From: Nitrincola sp. A-D6 | GTDB taxonomy: Bacteria; Pseudomonadota; Gammaproteobacteria; Pseudomonadales; Balneatricaceae | Direction: 5' to 3' | Assembly: GCF_000764495.1 (NCBI RefSeq) | Contig: NZ_JRLB01000007.1 | Span: 1-56,110, forward strand | Length of the DNA: 56,110 nucleotides | Part shown: positions 19,144 through 29,199 of the stretch, in pieces | Numbering within the stretch: position 1 is the stretch's first letter | Layout: the number at the start of each line of letters is the position of its first letter | The notes under the pieces: model-generated | Database searches by the model: none | The model's input: the letters and a program-made list of their open reading frames with translations, nothing else | Told to the model about the DNA's origin: nothing | Made by a program: the position numbers and the translations under genes

Positions 19144-20292
19144 ATGCATGCATTGCAGAAATCTTCCATGACGGCGTTTGTGCCGGAAACGTCCACGCTG
19201 GCCAGCCGCCATTATGGTTCACCTCAGGTGTGTCTTAAAATTGAGGCACTGAGCAAACAGTTTGGTGATTTCACGGCGCTTGAAACGATAGACCTGGAGA
19301 TCTTTGAGGGTGAGTTTGTGTGCTTTCTCGGTCCATCCGGGTGCGGTAAGACCACCTTGCTACGCGCTATCGCCGGACTGGAGATGCAAAGCAGTGGGCG
19401 GATTTTTCAAATGGATAAAGAGATCAGTACCCTGCCGCCGCAAAAGCGTGATTTTGGCATAGTGTTTCAGTCCTATGCCCTGTTTCCGAATCTCACTATC
19501 GCTGACAACATTGCCTACGGCTTGAAAAGTCAGGGCTATTGCAAAACACGTATCCGTGAGCGGGTGCAGGAACTGCTGGCATTGATTGGCCTGGAAGGCT
19601 CGGATGCCAAGTATCCGGCACAGTTATCCGGTGGTCAGCAGCAACGCGTAGCCCTGGCACGTGCGCTGGCGACTGAACCCGGATTGTTGCTACTGGATGA
19701 GCCACTGTCAGCGCTGGATGCCCGAGTACGCTTGCATCTGCGCCAGCAGATCAAGTCTTTGCAGCAGGCTTTGGGTGTAACAACCGTGATGGTGACCCAT
19801 GATCAGGAAGAAGCGCTGACGATGGCTGATCGTATTGTGGTGATGAATCATGGTGTTATTGAACAAATCGGCACCCCTAAAGAGATTTACCGTCATCCGG
19901 TCAATGCCTTTGTAGCCGGATTTGTCGGTAGTATGAACCTGCTGCCGGTTGAAGTCGCATCGGCGTCGGGTGTGCAGTTGGGTGTTCAGCATTTACCCTG
20001 TCTTCCGCACGAGTTGAATAAGGGTGATTCGGCCTGCCTGGGAATTCGCCCCGAGGAAGTTGTACTGACAGAACAGGACGATGCAAGTGAATCACTGGAG
20101 GCGCGGGTGGTGCATATAGAGTATTTAGGCTCATTTATGCGTGTTACCTGTGATCTGTTGATGCAGGATCAACAGGTGGTAGTGGATTTACAGCATACCG
20201 ATGCCGAGCGCATGCATATTGGCGTTGGGCGTGAAGTGGGTTTGCAGTTCCCGCAGTGCTACTGCCGTATTTTTGAGCAACAGGTACATTGA
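19144..20292 (+). CDS. phnT: 2-aminoethylphosphonate ABC transporter, ATP-binding protein
   Basis: A 382-residue ABC ATPase of the spermidine/iron (PotA-like) group. It has Walker A GPSGCGKTT, signature LSGGQQQRVALARAL, Walker B LLLLDEPLSALD, H-loop VTHDQEEAL, and a C-terminal TOBE-like domain (SACLGIRPEEVVL). The start at 19144 has GGAG eight bases upstream. An upstream in-frame GTG at 19099 would start inside the terminator hairpin and is rejected. The permease gene begins one base after its stop. It energises AEP uptake through the downstream fused permease. Confidence 0.85.
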   Translation: MHALQKSSMTAFVPETSTLASRHYGSPQVCLKIEALSKQFGDFTALETIDLEIFEGEFVCFLGPSGCGKTTLLRAIAGLEMQSSGRIFQMDKEISTLPPQKRDFGIVFQSYALFPNLTIADNIAYGLKSQGYCKTRIRERVQELLALIGLEGSDAKYPAQLSGGQQQRVALARALATEPGLLLLDEPLSALDARVRLHLRQQIKSLQQALGVTTVMVTHDQEEALTMADRIVVMNHGVIEQIGTPKEIYRHPVNAFVAGFVGSMNLLPVEVASASGVQLGVQHLPCLPHELNKGDSACLGIRPEEVVLTEQDDASESLEARVVHIEYLGSFMRVTCDLLMQDQQVVVDLQHTDAERMHIGVGREVGLQFPQCYCRIFEQQVH

Positions 20293-20293
20293 T

Positions 20294-21996
20294 ATGAGCA
20301 CTGATCTTTCAATGGCTCGCATTGCTGACTGGCGCTATAAAATCAATTCGGAAACACTGCTTAAACTATTATTTTTGCTGGCAGCTCTAGCGTTGATGCT
20401 GATCGGTCTGGCGCTGCCACTTTACACCATGCTGCTGAAAAGCCTGCAAAATAGCAGCGGTGAGTTTATCGGTCTGGTGAACTATCAGTATTACTTTTCT
20501 ACGCCGGCGCTGGTGAATTCGATACTGAACTCGTTTTTTATAGCGGTGTTGACCACGTTGCTGGTGGTGGTGTTAGCGTTTTTGTGTGCTTATGGTATTA
20601 CCCGAACCTGCATGCCGGGAAAAAAACTGTTTCGCACCCTGACACTGCTGCCAATATTGGCACCGTCACTGCTGCCAGCCATCAGTCTGGTGTACATTTT
20701 TGGCACCCAGGGTTATATGAAATCACTGCTGGGAGACACCAGTATCTACGGCCCTGTGGGTATCGTGATCGGTATGTGTTTCTGGATTTTTCCGCATGCC
20801 CTGATGATTCTGATCACGGCCCTGTCCAATAGTGATGCGCGTTTGTATGAAGCCGCCAGGGCGATGAAGACCTCGACGTTTCGAACCTTTATGACCGTGA
20901 CTCTGCCGGGCGTTCGTTACGGGTTAATGTCCTGTTCGTTTGTGGTGTTCACTCTGGCGATTACCGATTTTGGTGTGCCCAAGGTTATCGGAGGGCAGTT
21001 CAGCTTATTGGCGACAGACATCTATAAGCAGGTTGTCGGACAGCAGAACTTCCAGATGGGGGCCGTGGTCAGTGTTATTCTGTTGTTACCTGCGGTGTTT
21101 ACCTTTATTGCTGATCGCTGGGTGCAACGCAAACAAACCTCACAGCTGTCATCCAGAGCCGTACCCTATCAACCCGAACCCTCACCACTGCGTGATTGGC
21201 TGTTTGCCGGCCTTTGCTACACGGTTGCTGCGGTGATTTTGCTGATTATTGGTACTGCGGTATATGCCTCGTTAATTCACTTTTGGCCCTATAACCTGAG
21301 TTTTACCCTGAATCACTATAGTTTTGACGGTCTGGGGGGAACGGCTGGGAGTCCTGGTTTAACTCGCTGAAAATGGCCGGAGGCGTAGCGGTTATCGGTA
21401 CACTGGTGATTTTCACCAATGCCTGGCTGGTGGAAAAAAGCAAAGAATTTCCACTGCTGAGACAAACGGTGCATCTGTTTGCCATATTGCCTATGGCGGT
21501 GCCAGGTATGGTGTTGGGACTGGCGTATATCTTCTTTTTCAATCACCCCAACAATCCGCTGAATGTGCTTTATGGCACTATGGCAATTTTGATTCTGAAT
21601 ACCCTGATTCATTTTTATACCGTGTGTCATCTGACGTCGATGACAGCGCTGAAACAACTTGATCCGGAGTTTGAGTCGGTCGGAGCATCACTCAAAGTGC
21701 CTTTCTGGCGCACCTATACCCGTGTGACGCTGCCGGTATCCCTGCCCGCGGTATTGGATATTTCGGTGTATCTGTTTGTGAACGCCATGACAACGGTATC
21801 GGCGGTGGTGTTTCTGTATGGGCCGGATACGCGCCTGGCGGCAGTTTCAGTGCTGCACCTGGATGAAGCCGGTTACTTTGCCAGTGCAGCAGCGATGGCC
21901 GTATTGATACTGCTGACCTCTATGGGGGTGAAAATTCTGCATGCGCTGGTGACTCATCTGTTACTGAAAAAAGCGCAGGTCTGGCGGCAGCGCTGA
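20294..21996 (+). CDS. phnU: 2-aminoethylphosphonate ABC transporter, fused double permease (one frame break)
   Basis: About 567 residues: two binding-protein-dependent permease domains fused in one chain. Each has an EAA-type loop (YEAARAMKTSTFRTFMTVTLP in the first, FESVGASLKVPFWRTYTRVTLP-like in the second). This two-domain form is typical of phnU2-type AEP importers. At 21334-21339 a run of six Gs breaks the frame; seven Gs give GLGGNGWESWFNSLKMAGG and join both halves. The ATG at 20294 follows the phnT stop directly. Two separate permease genes would not give such a clean join, so I treat it as one gene. Confidence 0.82.
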
Positions 21997-22018
21997 TCTC
22001 TATAGCGCTGATCTCTAT
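21989..22018. repeat. Exact 15-bp tandem duplication at the permease stop codon
   Basis: AGCGCTGATCTCTAT occurs twice back to back. The first copy contains the TGA stop of the permease gene. It could be a replication-slippage duplication or an assembly artefact. Confidence 0.85.
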
Positions 22019-22047
22019 ATAGAACATCGAAGGAATATATACTCATT

Positions 22048-23178
22048 ATGCACAACGAACCCTACCTGCTGACACCGGGTCCACTGACGACCAGTCTGAG
22101 TGTAAAACAAGCCATGCTACGAGACTGGGGGTCCTGGGATGGTGATTTTAATCAAATTACGGCGGATATTTGCCAAGACTTGCTGACGCTGGCCAATGCC
22201 CGGCAAACCCATGTATGTGTCCCACTGCAAGGTAGTGGGACCTATGTGGTCGAAGCCGTTTTTGCCACGCTGCTAGGTAATAACAGCAAGACACTGGTGC
22301 TGATGAATGGTGCTTATGGTCAGCGTGCCGCCGCCCTATTGCAGCGCATGGGAAAGCCCTATGTGACTCTGGATAAAGGCGACTACTTACCGCCATTGCC
22401 ACAGGAAGTTGATGATCTGTTACGACAGGATCCACAAATTACTCATGTCGTTGTGATCCACTGTGAAACCAGTTCTGGCATTCTCAATCCAGTGGAGTCC
22501 ATCGCTGCTGTGGTGGCCGCACATGGGCGTGAGTTGATTATCGATTCCATGAGTGCGTTTGGCGCCTTGCCAGTGGATGCTACTGAACTTCCTTTTACCG
22601 CGTTGGTATCTTCGGCGAATAAGTGTTTGGAAGGGGTGCCCGGATTTGGCTTCGCACTGATCCGTGAAAGCGCATTGCAGTCGTGTGAAGGGCAGTCCGC
22701 TTCCTTGTCGCTGGATCTCTATGACCAGTGGCGCTATATGCAAAAAACCGGTCAGTGGCGCTTTACCCCGCCGACCCACGTGGTTGCTGCTTTTCATCAG
22801 GCGCTGCATGAATACCAACAAGAGGGTGGTCAGCCAGCGCGTCTGCAACGTTACAGCCGCAACCGTGATCGGCTGGTTGCAGGTATGCGGGCGCTGGGGT
22901 TCCGGACGCTGCTTGAAGATACCTGGCTGTCACCGATTATTATTACCTTCCTGTCACCAGATGATCCGGCGTTCAGCTTTATGCCATTTTATCAGCAGAT
23001 GAAAGCCCGTGGTTTCCTGATTTATCCGGGTAAGTTAACCCAGGTAGAGAGCTTCAGGCTGGGTTGTATCGGCCAGCTGTTTGATCCACAGATCGATGCT
23101 GTGCTGGACGCTGTGGCGGAGAGTTGCAGTGCTCTTGGGCTGACGTCACTTCACCCACCCCGGGCTGTGTCCCTGTAA
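22048..23178 (+). CDS. phnW: 2-aminoethylphosphonate--pyruvate aminotransferase
   Basis: A 376-residue class V PLP aminotransferase. It converts AEP plus pyruvate to phosphonoacetaldehyde plus alanine, the first step of the PhnWX pathway in the cytoplasm. Hallmarks are the N-terminal [10 protein letters not shown], the PLP-anchoring region [12 protein letters not shown] (Asp166) and the Schiff-base lysine in [15 protein letters not shown] (Lys192). Near the C-terminus [18 protein letters not shown] is typical of PhnW. It sits between the importer and phnX. Length is normal and the frame is intact. Confidence 0.95.
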   Translation: MHNEPYLLTPGPLTTSLSVKQAMLRDWGSWDGDFNQITADICQDLLTLANARQTHVCVPLQGSGTYVVEAVFATLLGNNSKTLVLMNGAYGQRAAALLQRMGKPYVTLDKGDYLPPLPQEVDDLLRQDPQITHVVVIHCETSSGILNPVESIAAVVAAHGRELIIDSMSAFGALPVDATELPFTALVSSANKCLEGVPGFGFALIRESALQSCEGQSASLSLDLYDQWRYMQKTGQWRFTPPTHVVAAFHQALHEYQQEGGQPARLQRYSRNRDRLVAGMRALGFRTLLEDTWLSPIIITFLSPDDPAFSFMPFYQQMKARGFLIYPGKLTQVESFRLGCIGQLFDPQIDAVLDAVAESCSALGLTSLHPPRAVSL

Positions 23179-23187
23179 GGAGAAAAT

Positions 23188-24015
23188 ATGTTTAGTTATC
23201 AGCGGCGTTATTGTGGACAGGTTCAGGCGGTGATCATGGATCTGGCCGGTACCTGCGTAGACTTTGGCTCTTTGGCGCCGATACAGGCTTTCCAGAGCCT
23301 ATTTACCGCCGAAGGGGTGGCGATTACCCAGGCAGAGGCCCGCGCACCCATGGGTAAGGAAAAGCGTGAGCATATTGAGGCTCTATTGGCTATGCCGCGT
23401 ATTGCTGAAGCCTGGTTGGCTGCTAAATATCAAGCGCCCGACTCGGCCGAAGTGGAGCGTCTTTATCATGCCTTTGTGGTTTACCAACAGGCCAGTATTG
23501 CGCAGAACAACCGGTTGATAGCGGGTATGCACGACCTGCTTGGCTATTGCGATGAGCAGGGTATCGATATCGGTGTAAATACCGGTTACAGCCGCGAGAT
23601 GATTGCCGAGCTGCTACCAGCGCTGGCCGAGCAGGGGTTTAAGCCGCTATCAGTCGTATGTGCCACCGACGTTCCGGCAGGGCGGCCTGCTCCCTGGATG
23701 GCGTTGCAAAACGCCAGAGACTTGTCAGTCAGTTGTGTACAGGCTTGTGTCAAAGTGGATGACACCGCTGTAGGTATTGAAGAAGGCTTAAATGCGGGGA
23801 TGTGGACGGTGGCGGTTGCTGTATCTGGTAATCAGACCGGCCTGTCGCAAGCCGATTGGCTGGCGCTTTCAGAAGAGCAGCAACAACAGCAGCGTCTGGC
23901 GGCTCACCAGGCCCTGAGCCGTTCAGGTGCTCACTATATTATCGACTCAATTGCCGAGCTTCCCGAGGTGTTGGAAGAGATAGGTTTTCGTTTGGCGGGT
24001 GCCGAACAACCTTGA
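23188..24015 (+). CDS. phnX: Phosphonoacetaldehyde hydrolase
   Basis: A 275-residue HAD-superfamily enzyme that cleaves the C-P bond of phosphonoacetaldehyde to acetaldehyde and phosphate. The nucleophile is Asp18 in VIMDLAGT, and the Schiff-base lysine in APMGKEKREH is probably Lys59 by analogy with characterised PhnX. Downstream segments GVNTGYSREM, GRPAPWMALQNA and VKVDDTAVGIEEGLNAGMW are diagnostic. GGAG lies seven bases before the ATG. With PhnW it completes AEP catabolism. Its TGA overlaps a TTG start of the next gene. Confidence 0.95.
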   Translation: MFSYQRRYCGQVQAVIMDLAGTCVDFGSLAPIQAFQSLFTAEGVAITQAEARAPMGKEKREHIEALLAMPRIAEAWLAAKYQAPDSAEVERLYHAFVVYQQASIAQNNRLIAGMHDLLGYCDEQGIDIGVNTGYSREMIAELLPALAEQGFKPLSVVCATDVPAGRPAPWMALQNARDLSVSCVQACVKVDDTAVGIEEGLNAGMWTVAVAVSGNQTGLSQADWLALSEEQQQQQRLAAHQALSRSGAHYIIDSIAELPEVLEEIGFRLAGAEQP

Positions 24016-24906
24016 GTAACCTGGCGTTAGTCTTGGTGCTGATCTCCGCCTGTATGCATGCGGGTTGGAACTTGCTGGGCAAAAAACAAGTACCCTCGCT
24101 GGCGTTTTTTTCGCTGGCGATGCTGGGCGGTGCGGTGGTGTTTACGCCTTTGTTGCTGGTTGGCCGTGACTGGGTTGAACTGGGTGCTGACTTTTGGTGG
24201 CTACTGCTGTTATCCGGTGGCTTTCAGGGGTGTATATGGCCGGATTAGCCTGGGCTTATGCACGCGGTGAAATCAGTGTGCTTTATCCCTTGGCGCGTGC
24301 GTTGCCCGTGCTGCTGGTGCCTGTGTCAGCTTTATCATCTGGCAGCAGCTGGCACTGAGCCTGCGGGATATCGGCGGTATGCTGTTGATCGCACTGGCAG
24401 GCTTTATGTTGCCCCTGGTACGCCCCGGTGCTTTCAGTTGGTCACTCTATCTGACGCCTGCACTGGGATTTATGCTGATGGCGGCGGTCGGTACGGTGGG
24501 CTACTCACTGATTGATAAGGCCGCCATCGATCTGATGCGTGCTGGCGGCTTGAGTGCCACGCTGGCTGGGTTGCAGTACATGGTGTTACAAGCCTGGATG
24601 GCGGTGCTGTGGATGTTTCCAGCAGTGGCACTGATGCCGCGAGAAAGAGCTGCTGCCCGATTGTTGTTGCAAGGCCAGGCCAGGATCTGGGTGCTTGCCG
24701 GTCTGATGGTTCTCAGTACCTACGGGCTGGTGCTGATAGCCATGGCCTATACCGAAGATGTCAGCTATCTGGTTGCTCTGCGCCAGGCATCTATTCCGCT
24801 GGGTGCGTTGCTCGGCGTGTTCTGGCTGAAAGAAACCCTGTCAGGCTTCCGCTGGCTGTCCCTGGCGCTAATGATGACCGGACTGGTTCTGGTTGCACTG
24901 AATTGA
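24012..24906 (+). CDS. DMT/EamA-family transporter in the AEP operon (two frame breaks)
   Basis: About 298 residues and around ten predicted helices after repair, with two EamA-like halves (SACMHAGWNLLGKKQ near the N-terminus, FWLKETLSGFRWLSLALM near the end). The start appears to be TTG at 24012 overlapping the phnX stop (TTGA). Breaks occur at 24227-24230 (one G, giving GGFQGVYMAGLAWAYARG) and near 24321-24326 (one G, giving VPGVSFIIWQQLALSLRD). Its place between phnX and a HAD phosphatase suggests export or uptake of a pathway compound. DMT substrates cannot be predicted, so this is inference. Confidence 0.72.
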
Positions 24907-24915
24907 GAAATACTG

Positions 24916-25581
24916 ATGAACGTACCCCATCTGGTTGTTTTTGATCTTGATCACACACTGCTGGCCGGTGACAGCTCTGAGCTTTGGGCGGGTGAAATGG
25001 CGCGCCTGGGCTGGATTGATGATATTGAGACCTTTCAGGCCAAACACCGTGTGCTGATGGACACCTATGCCACCGGTAACCTGGATATGGAAGCCTACCT
25101 GGCGCTTAATCTGGCACCCTTGAAAGCGCGACCCTATGTTGAAGTTGCCAAAATTGCCGAAACCTTTGTGCGGGAGCAGTTACTGGAGCGCTTGTATGAA
25201 GAGGGTCTGAGTCTGATTCGTCAACTGCGCATAGCTGGCCACCATTTGCTGATGATATCCGCCAGTGAAATATTTCTGGTGGAGCCTGTTGCTCAGGCAC
25301 TGGGTTTTGATGGCGTGATAGGCATAGATCCTGAACTACAGGATAACTGCTTTACCGGCCGTGCATTGTTACCCATGAGCTATCAGGCGGGTAAGGTACA
25401 TCATTGTCGTCGTTATGCTGACGAGATGGAGTTGAGTGACTGGCCGGTGGCATTTTACTCTGATTCTCACAACGATATACCGCTGTTGGAAGTGGCAGAC
25501 CATCCGGTTGTTGTGAATCCGAATGAGCACCTGGAAAGCGTTGCCAAAGCACAGGGCTGGCCAATATTACAGCTGAAATGA
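24916..25581 (+). CDS. HAD-superfamily phosphatase, SerB-like (subfamily IB)
   Basis: 221 residues. Motif I is FDLDHTLLAGDSS, motif II LLMISASEIFL, the lysine is in MSYQAGKVHH, and motif III/IV is FYSDSHNDIPLLEVADHPVVVNP. It belongs to the HAD-IB group with phosphoserine phosphatase and related phosphomonoesterases. It lies 10 bp after the DMT gene as the last gene of the AEP operon, so it may act on a phosphorylated intermediate or side product there. The substrate is unknown. Confidence 0.8.
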   Translation: MNVPHLVVFDLDHTLLAGDSSELWAGEMARLGWIDDIETFQAKHRVLMDTYATGNLDMEAYLALNLAPLKARPYVEVAKIAETFVREQLLERLYEEGLSLIRQLRIAGHHLLMISASEIFLVEPVAQALGFDGVIGIDPELQDNCFTGRALLPMSYQAGKVHHCRRYADEMELSDWPVAFYSDSHNDIPLLEVADHPVVVNPNEHLESVAKAQGWPILQLK

Positions 25582-25602
25582 GTAGATCCCTGATTATTAA
25601 AA

Positions 25603-25620
25603 CGGTCATGAATACGTCAC
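25603..25620 (+). promoter_or_regulatory. PhoB box upstream of phoX
   Basis: CGGTCATGAATACGTCAC has GGTCA and CGTCA half-sites 11 bp apart, matching the PhoB consensus at about 13 of 18 positions. A TAATAT -10 element follows at 25629-25634. The phoX start is about 70 bp downstream of the box. Confidence 0.7.
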
Positions 25621-25691
25621 CCAAGAGATAATATTCTGTAATACTTGGAGACTAGAGTTGTGGGACTGTCAATAAATTACGGAGAATTTGC

Positions 25692-27719
25692 ATGACAATC
25701 CAGCACCCCCGCAGACCCATATAGATAATCATGATGGCGATGAATCGCTAAGCAATCATTCGGATAATCCGTCTTTCCAGCAGATATTTGAAAAGCGTTT
25801 ATCCCGTCGTTCGATGATGAAAGGCAGTATTGGCACCGCCATGCTGGGCTTTTTTTCCACCAGTAGTTATTCCGCCCTGGCTTCAGCCGGGAGCAGCAGT
25901 CGTCACTCGCCATTAATAGGTTTTGAAGCGATTTCGGTTTCGGCGGCCGATGGTGTCAGCCTGCCCAAGGGCTATACGCATCAGGTGATACTGCCTTGGG
26001 GACAGCCTATTTCGGGTAATCTGCCAGCCTTTGATCCCATGACTAACTCGGGTAGCGATCAGGCGCATCAGATGGGTAGCCATCATGACGGTATGCATTT
26101 CTTCCCGATTGAAGGGCAGGACCTTATCAGGGTAGTTCAGAGGATGGACTGCTGGTGATGAACCATGAATATGTTGAGCCACGCTTTATGCATGCCTCGG
26201 CTAAAGGACAGGCTTTGTCCCGTTCAGCTGTGCCGGTAAAGGCGGATGGTCAGCGTGATGCCGATGAAGTTCTCAAGGAAATCCATGGTCATGGTGTCAG
26301 TATTGTACGCATGAAAAAGCATGCTGATGGTCAGTGGGGTATCGAAGCTGATGCCCGCAATCGACGCATCCATGGCTTGACCGAGATGGAGATCAGTGGA
26401 CCGGTACGGGGCACTGATTTTGTTAAAACCCGTTTCAGCCCGGAAGGTACGCGCACGCGCGGAACACTGAATAACTGTGCTCACGGTGTGACCCCATGGA
26501 ACACCTATATAGCGGCAGAAGAAAATTGGGCTGGTTACTTTATTAACCATGCTGAGCAACCGCGCGAACAAAGTCGTTATGGCGTGGCTAAAGAAGGTGC
26601 GGGTCGCTATGGCTGGGAGCTGGCTGATACGGGCGCTGATGAGTTTATCCGCTTTAATGTTACCCCGACAGGCGAATCAGCTACTGAAGACTATCGTAAT
26701 GAAGCCAATGGTTTTGGCTGGATGGTCGAAATCGATCCGTTCAATCCAGATGTTGTGCCGGTCAAGCGCACTCAGCTAGGTCGTTTTGCGCATGAGGGTG
26801 TGGTGTTCCAAGCGGCTGTTGAGGGGCAACCCATTGTCTGCTATGCCGGTGACGATGCTCGCTTTGAGTATATTTACAAATATGTAAGCGCACAGCCTTA
26901 TTACAAGGCGACAGCGGGTGGCCATTTGCTGGATAACGGTACCCTGTATGTGGCGCGGTTTAATGAAGATGGTTCGGGTGACTGGTTACCACTGGTATTT
27001 GGCATGGGCCCTTTGACCCCGGAAAACGGTTTCAACTCCCAGGCTGATGTGCTGGTGAATACGCGTTTCGCCGCTGATACGCTGGGCGCGACCAAAATGG
27101 ACCGTCCTGAATGGGGGGCGGTTGATCCGAAAACAAGTGAAGTCTACTTTACCCTGACTAACAACAGTCGCCGTACCGAAACGGATGCAGTTAACCCGCG
27201 TGTAGAAAACAACTGGGGGCAGATCGTACGCTGGCGCGAGCATAACGATCAGGTCAGTGCGATTCAGTTTGAGTGGAATCTGTTTGTGTTGGCTGGACCT
27301 GAGTCTGATTCAGATCTGGCAGGGCAGTCACTGGATGGTGGCAGTATTTTCAACAGCCGGATGGCCTGTGGTTTGATCCTGATGCTCGTCTGTGGATTCA
27401 GACGGATGTGAGTGAAAGTGTTGTTAACACGGGGGCCTGGGAGCAGTTTGGTAACAACCAGATGTTGGCGGCTGATCCAGCGACTAATGTGATTCGTCGC
27501 TTTCTGGTTGGTCCTGTTGGCCAGGAAATTACGGGTGTGATCACTACGCCGGATCAGAAAACCATGTTTGTTAACATACAGCATCCCGGTGGATCAACAT
27601 CACCAGAAGACTTTGCTGCTGGGCAGTTGATCAGCCACTGGCCACATGATGGCTCGCCCTACCCACGTTCGGCAACAATAGTGATCAGTCGTGACGATGG
27701 TGGCGTGATCGGCGCCTGA
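25692..27719 (+). CDS. phoX: PhoX-type alkaline phosphatase, Tat-exported (three frame breaks)
   Basis: About 676 residues after repair. A twin-arginine signal (LSRRSMMKGSIGTAMLGFF) is followed by the DUF839/PhoX domain: ALLVMNHEYV-type segment (LLVMNHEYVEPRF), RGTLNNCAHGVTPWNTYIAAEENW, GRFAHEGVVF, YAGDDARFEYIYKYV and DGLWFDPDARLWIQTD. PhoX enzymes are Ca/Fe-dependent periplasmic phosphomonoesterases that release phosphate from organic esters. Breaks: the C-run at 25706-25710 (links the ATG at 25692, SD GGAG), the GGG at 26130-26132, and CC at 27357-27358; each is fixed by one base. A PhoB box lies upstream and a perfect terminator downstream. TatABC at 54-56 kb would export it. Confidence 0.87.
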
Positions 27720-27773
27720 TCTGACGGATGTTTTCAGGGGCTTCTGTTACAGTCGACCCCTGAGCTTGTCATT

Positions 27774-27804
27774 AACAAACCCACCTGCAGGTGGGTTTGT
27801 TTTT
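27774..27804 (+). terminator. Rho-independent terminator after phoX
   Basis: Perfect 28-nt palindrome AACAAACCCACCTG / CAGGTGGGTTTGTT followed by more Ts, 54 bp after the phoX stop. An extra stem (CAGGGG...CCCCTG) precedes it at about 27735-27762. Confidence 0.9.
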
Positions 27805-27937
27805 GCCTCTAATGTATTAATCCCTGCCAACTGCTAAGCTGATTATTATTGGATGCAATAAGCGAGTCTAAGCATGATCAGTAATTGGGTGCGCTCTCTT
27901 CAGACTGCCTGGATTTTTCCAGAAAGCAATAATCGTC

Positions 27938-28893
27938 ATGAATAATCAATCAGTTATATTTGTGGCTTCCGATAGTGAAGTTATTGCAGATACCGTTATT
28001 GAACAGCTGGAAATTGAGTTCAAAAGAGTACAACGCTGTGTACATTATCAAGCCGTTGCAATAGCTCAAGAGTTTCTGCGCAGTGAGGCTGAGGTGATAC
28101 TGCTGGCCTACCAATCGCTGGACAGTGCCATTCACCTGCGCAAGACGTTAACAGAGGTCGGTCAAAAGCAAAGCACTACGCCTTTCCATGCGGTGACACT
28201 TTGTAACAAAGCCAGTGTGGAGAAGGCTTATCAACTCAGCAAACAGCACTTTTTTTATGATTATGTGGTGTTCTGGCCGCTTAGTTATGACCCGCATCGC
28301 CTGATTATGTCTGTCCATCAGGCACTGGATGACCTGGGTTACAATGCCGATATCCAGCAGCAACGATTTGAGCTGGAATCTAAACAGCAGAGTATTAAAA
28401 CGGTCACCCAAATGGTTGAGCAGATGCTCGGAGAGCAGAAGGTCAAGAAATCCGAACTTAACAGTCTGATTAAAGATGCGTTGAAAAAACTCAATCAACC
28501 CGCTCCCTTAAGGCAGATAACAGCACAGCAAAAACCTTGGGTTGCCATGGTTGTTGATGATGATGAGTTTCAGTGCATGTTGTTAAAGAAATTGCTTGAA
28601 AATGAAAGGTTTATTGTGCATGTGGCCGAGAGTGGGTAGAGGCGCTGGAACAGTTGAATCAGGTGCATCCGGATATCATTCTGCTGGATGTGTTTATGCC
28701 GGATATGAGTGGTATTGATACGCTTCGACAGTTGAAAAACAACCCGGCGTTGGAACCCATACCGGTGATTATGGTGAGTGGTCACCATGAAAAAGAAGTG
28801 GTTCTGGATTGTATTATGCTGGGAGCGGTTAACTACATAGTGAAGCCGATAGATAAGGAAACACTTAGAGCACACTTACCTTTTCGGCTATAA
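27938..28893 (+). CDS. Two-receiver response regulator without output domain (one frame break)
   Basis: About 318 residues after repair. The N-terminal part (about 1-130) resembles a degenerate receiver without a clear acidic pocket. A helical linker follows at about 145-190 (ELESKQQSIKTVTQMVEQM). The C-terminal part is a canonical REC domain: acidic pair VVDDDEF, phospho-acceptor in ILLDVFMPDMSG, Ser/Thr in VIMVSGHH and Lys in NYIVKPIDKE. The break at 28634-28636 (GGG to GGGG) gives HVAESGVEALEQLNQ. No DNA-binding or enzymatic output is visible, so it probably acts by protein contact. It is not adjacent to a histidine kinase. Confidence 0.75.
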
Positions 28894-28902
28894 GTAAAGC
28901 GA

Positions 28903-29174
28903 TCAGCTGATTTTGAGTGACTCTTTGTCAGCTTTTTTATCTTTTTGACATGTATCTCGCCAGGTAACCTTTATATTGAGTTTGTTGACGCCGGCTTCCT
29001 TGGCTGCCTGTAGGTCGAGGTTCAGCAACCCTTCGGCTGAAGCTTAATTTTGCCACTGCCGTCATCCAGCTTGATATTACCTTTCTCCAAACCCTCGATT
29101 AGTGCCTGAAGAATTTTGGCTACCTGCGCAGGTTCTTGCAAGGACTCATGATGAAAGGTACGTTTTTTACTCAT
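28903..29174 (-). CDS. Amphi-Trp domain protein (one frame break)
   Basis: About 90 residues. Translation from the ATG at 29174 gives MSKKRTFHHESLQEPAQVAK, then ILQALIEGLEKGNIKLDDGS. A break follows at 29029-29031. One extra G on the coding strand (AAGGG to AAGGGG) continues it as LQPKGLLNLDLQAAKEAGVN and NKLNIKVTWRDTCQKDKK to the stop at 28903. The pattern (short helix, acidic turn, beta strands ending in an amphipathic VTW strand) is the amphi-Trp domain. In other bacteria such proteins lie beside a RimK-like ATP-grasp enzyme and a kinase, as here. Function unknown. It is 25 bp downstream of the metallophosphoesterase gene and probably last in that operon. A naive ORF search misses it because of the break. 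Confidence 0.72.
28905..28938 (+). terminator. Possible terminator of the response-regulator gene
   Basis: AGCTGA (28905-28910) and TCAGCT (28928-28933) form a stem with an inner GAGT/ACTC pairing, followed by six Ts. It overlaps the 3' end of the convergent amphi-Trp gene. Confidence 0.5.
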
Positions 29175-29199
29175 GTCACGCCTCGTATGTTGAATCAAG

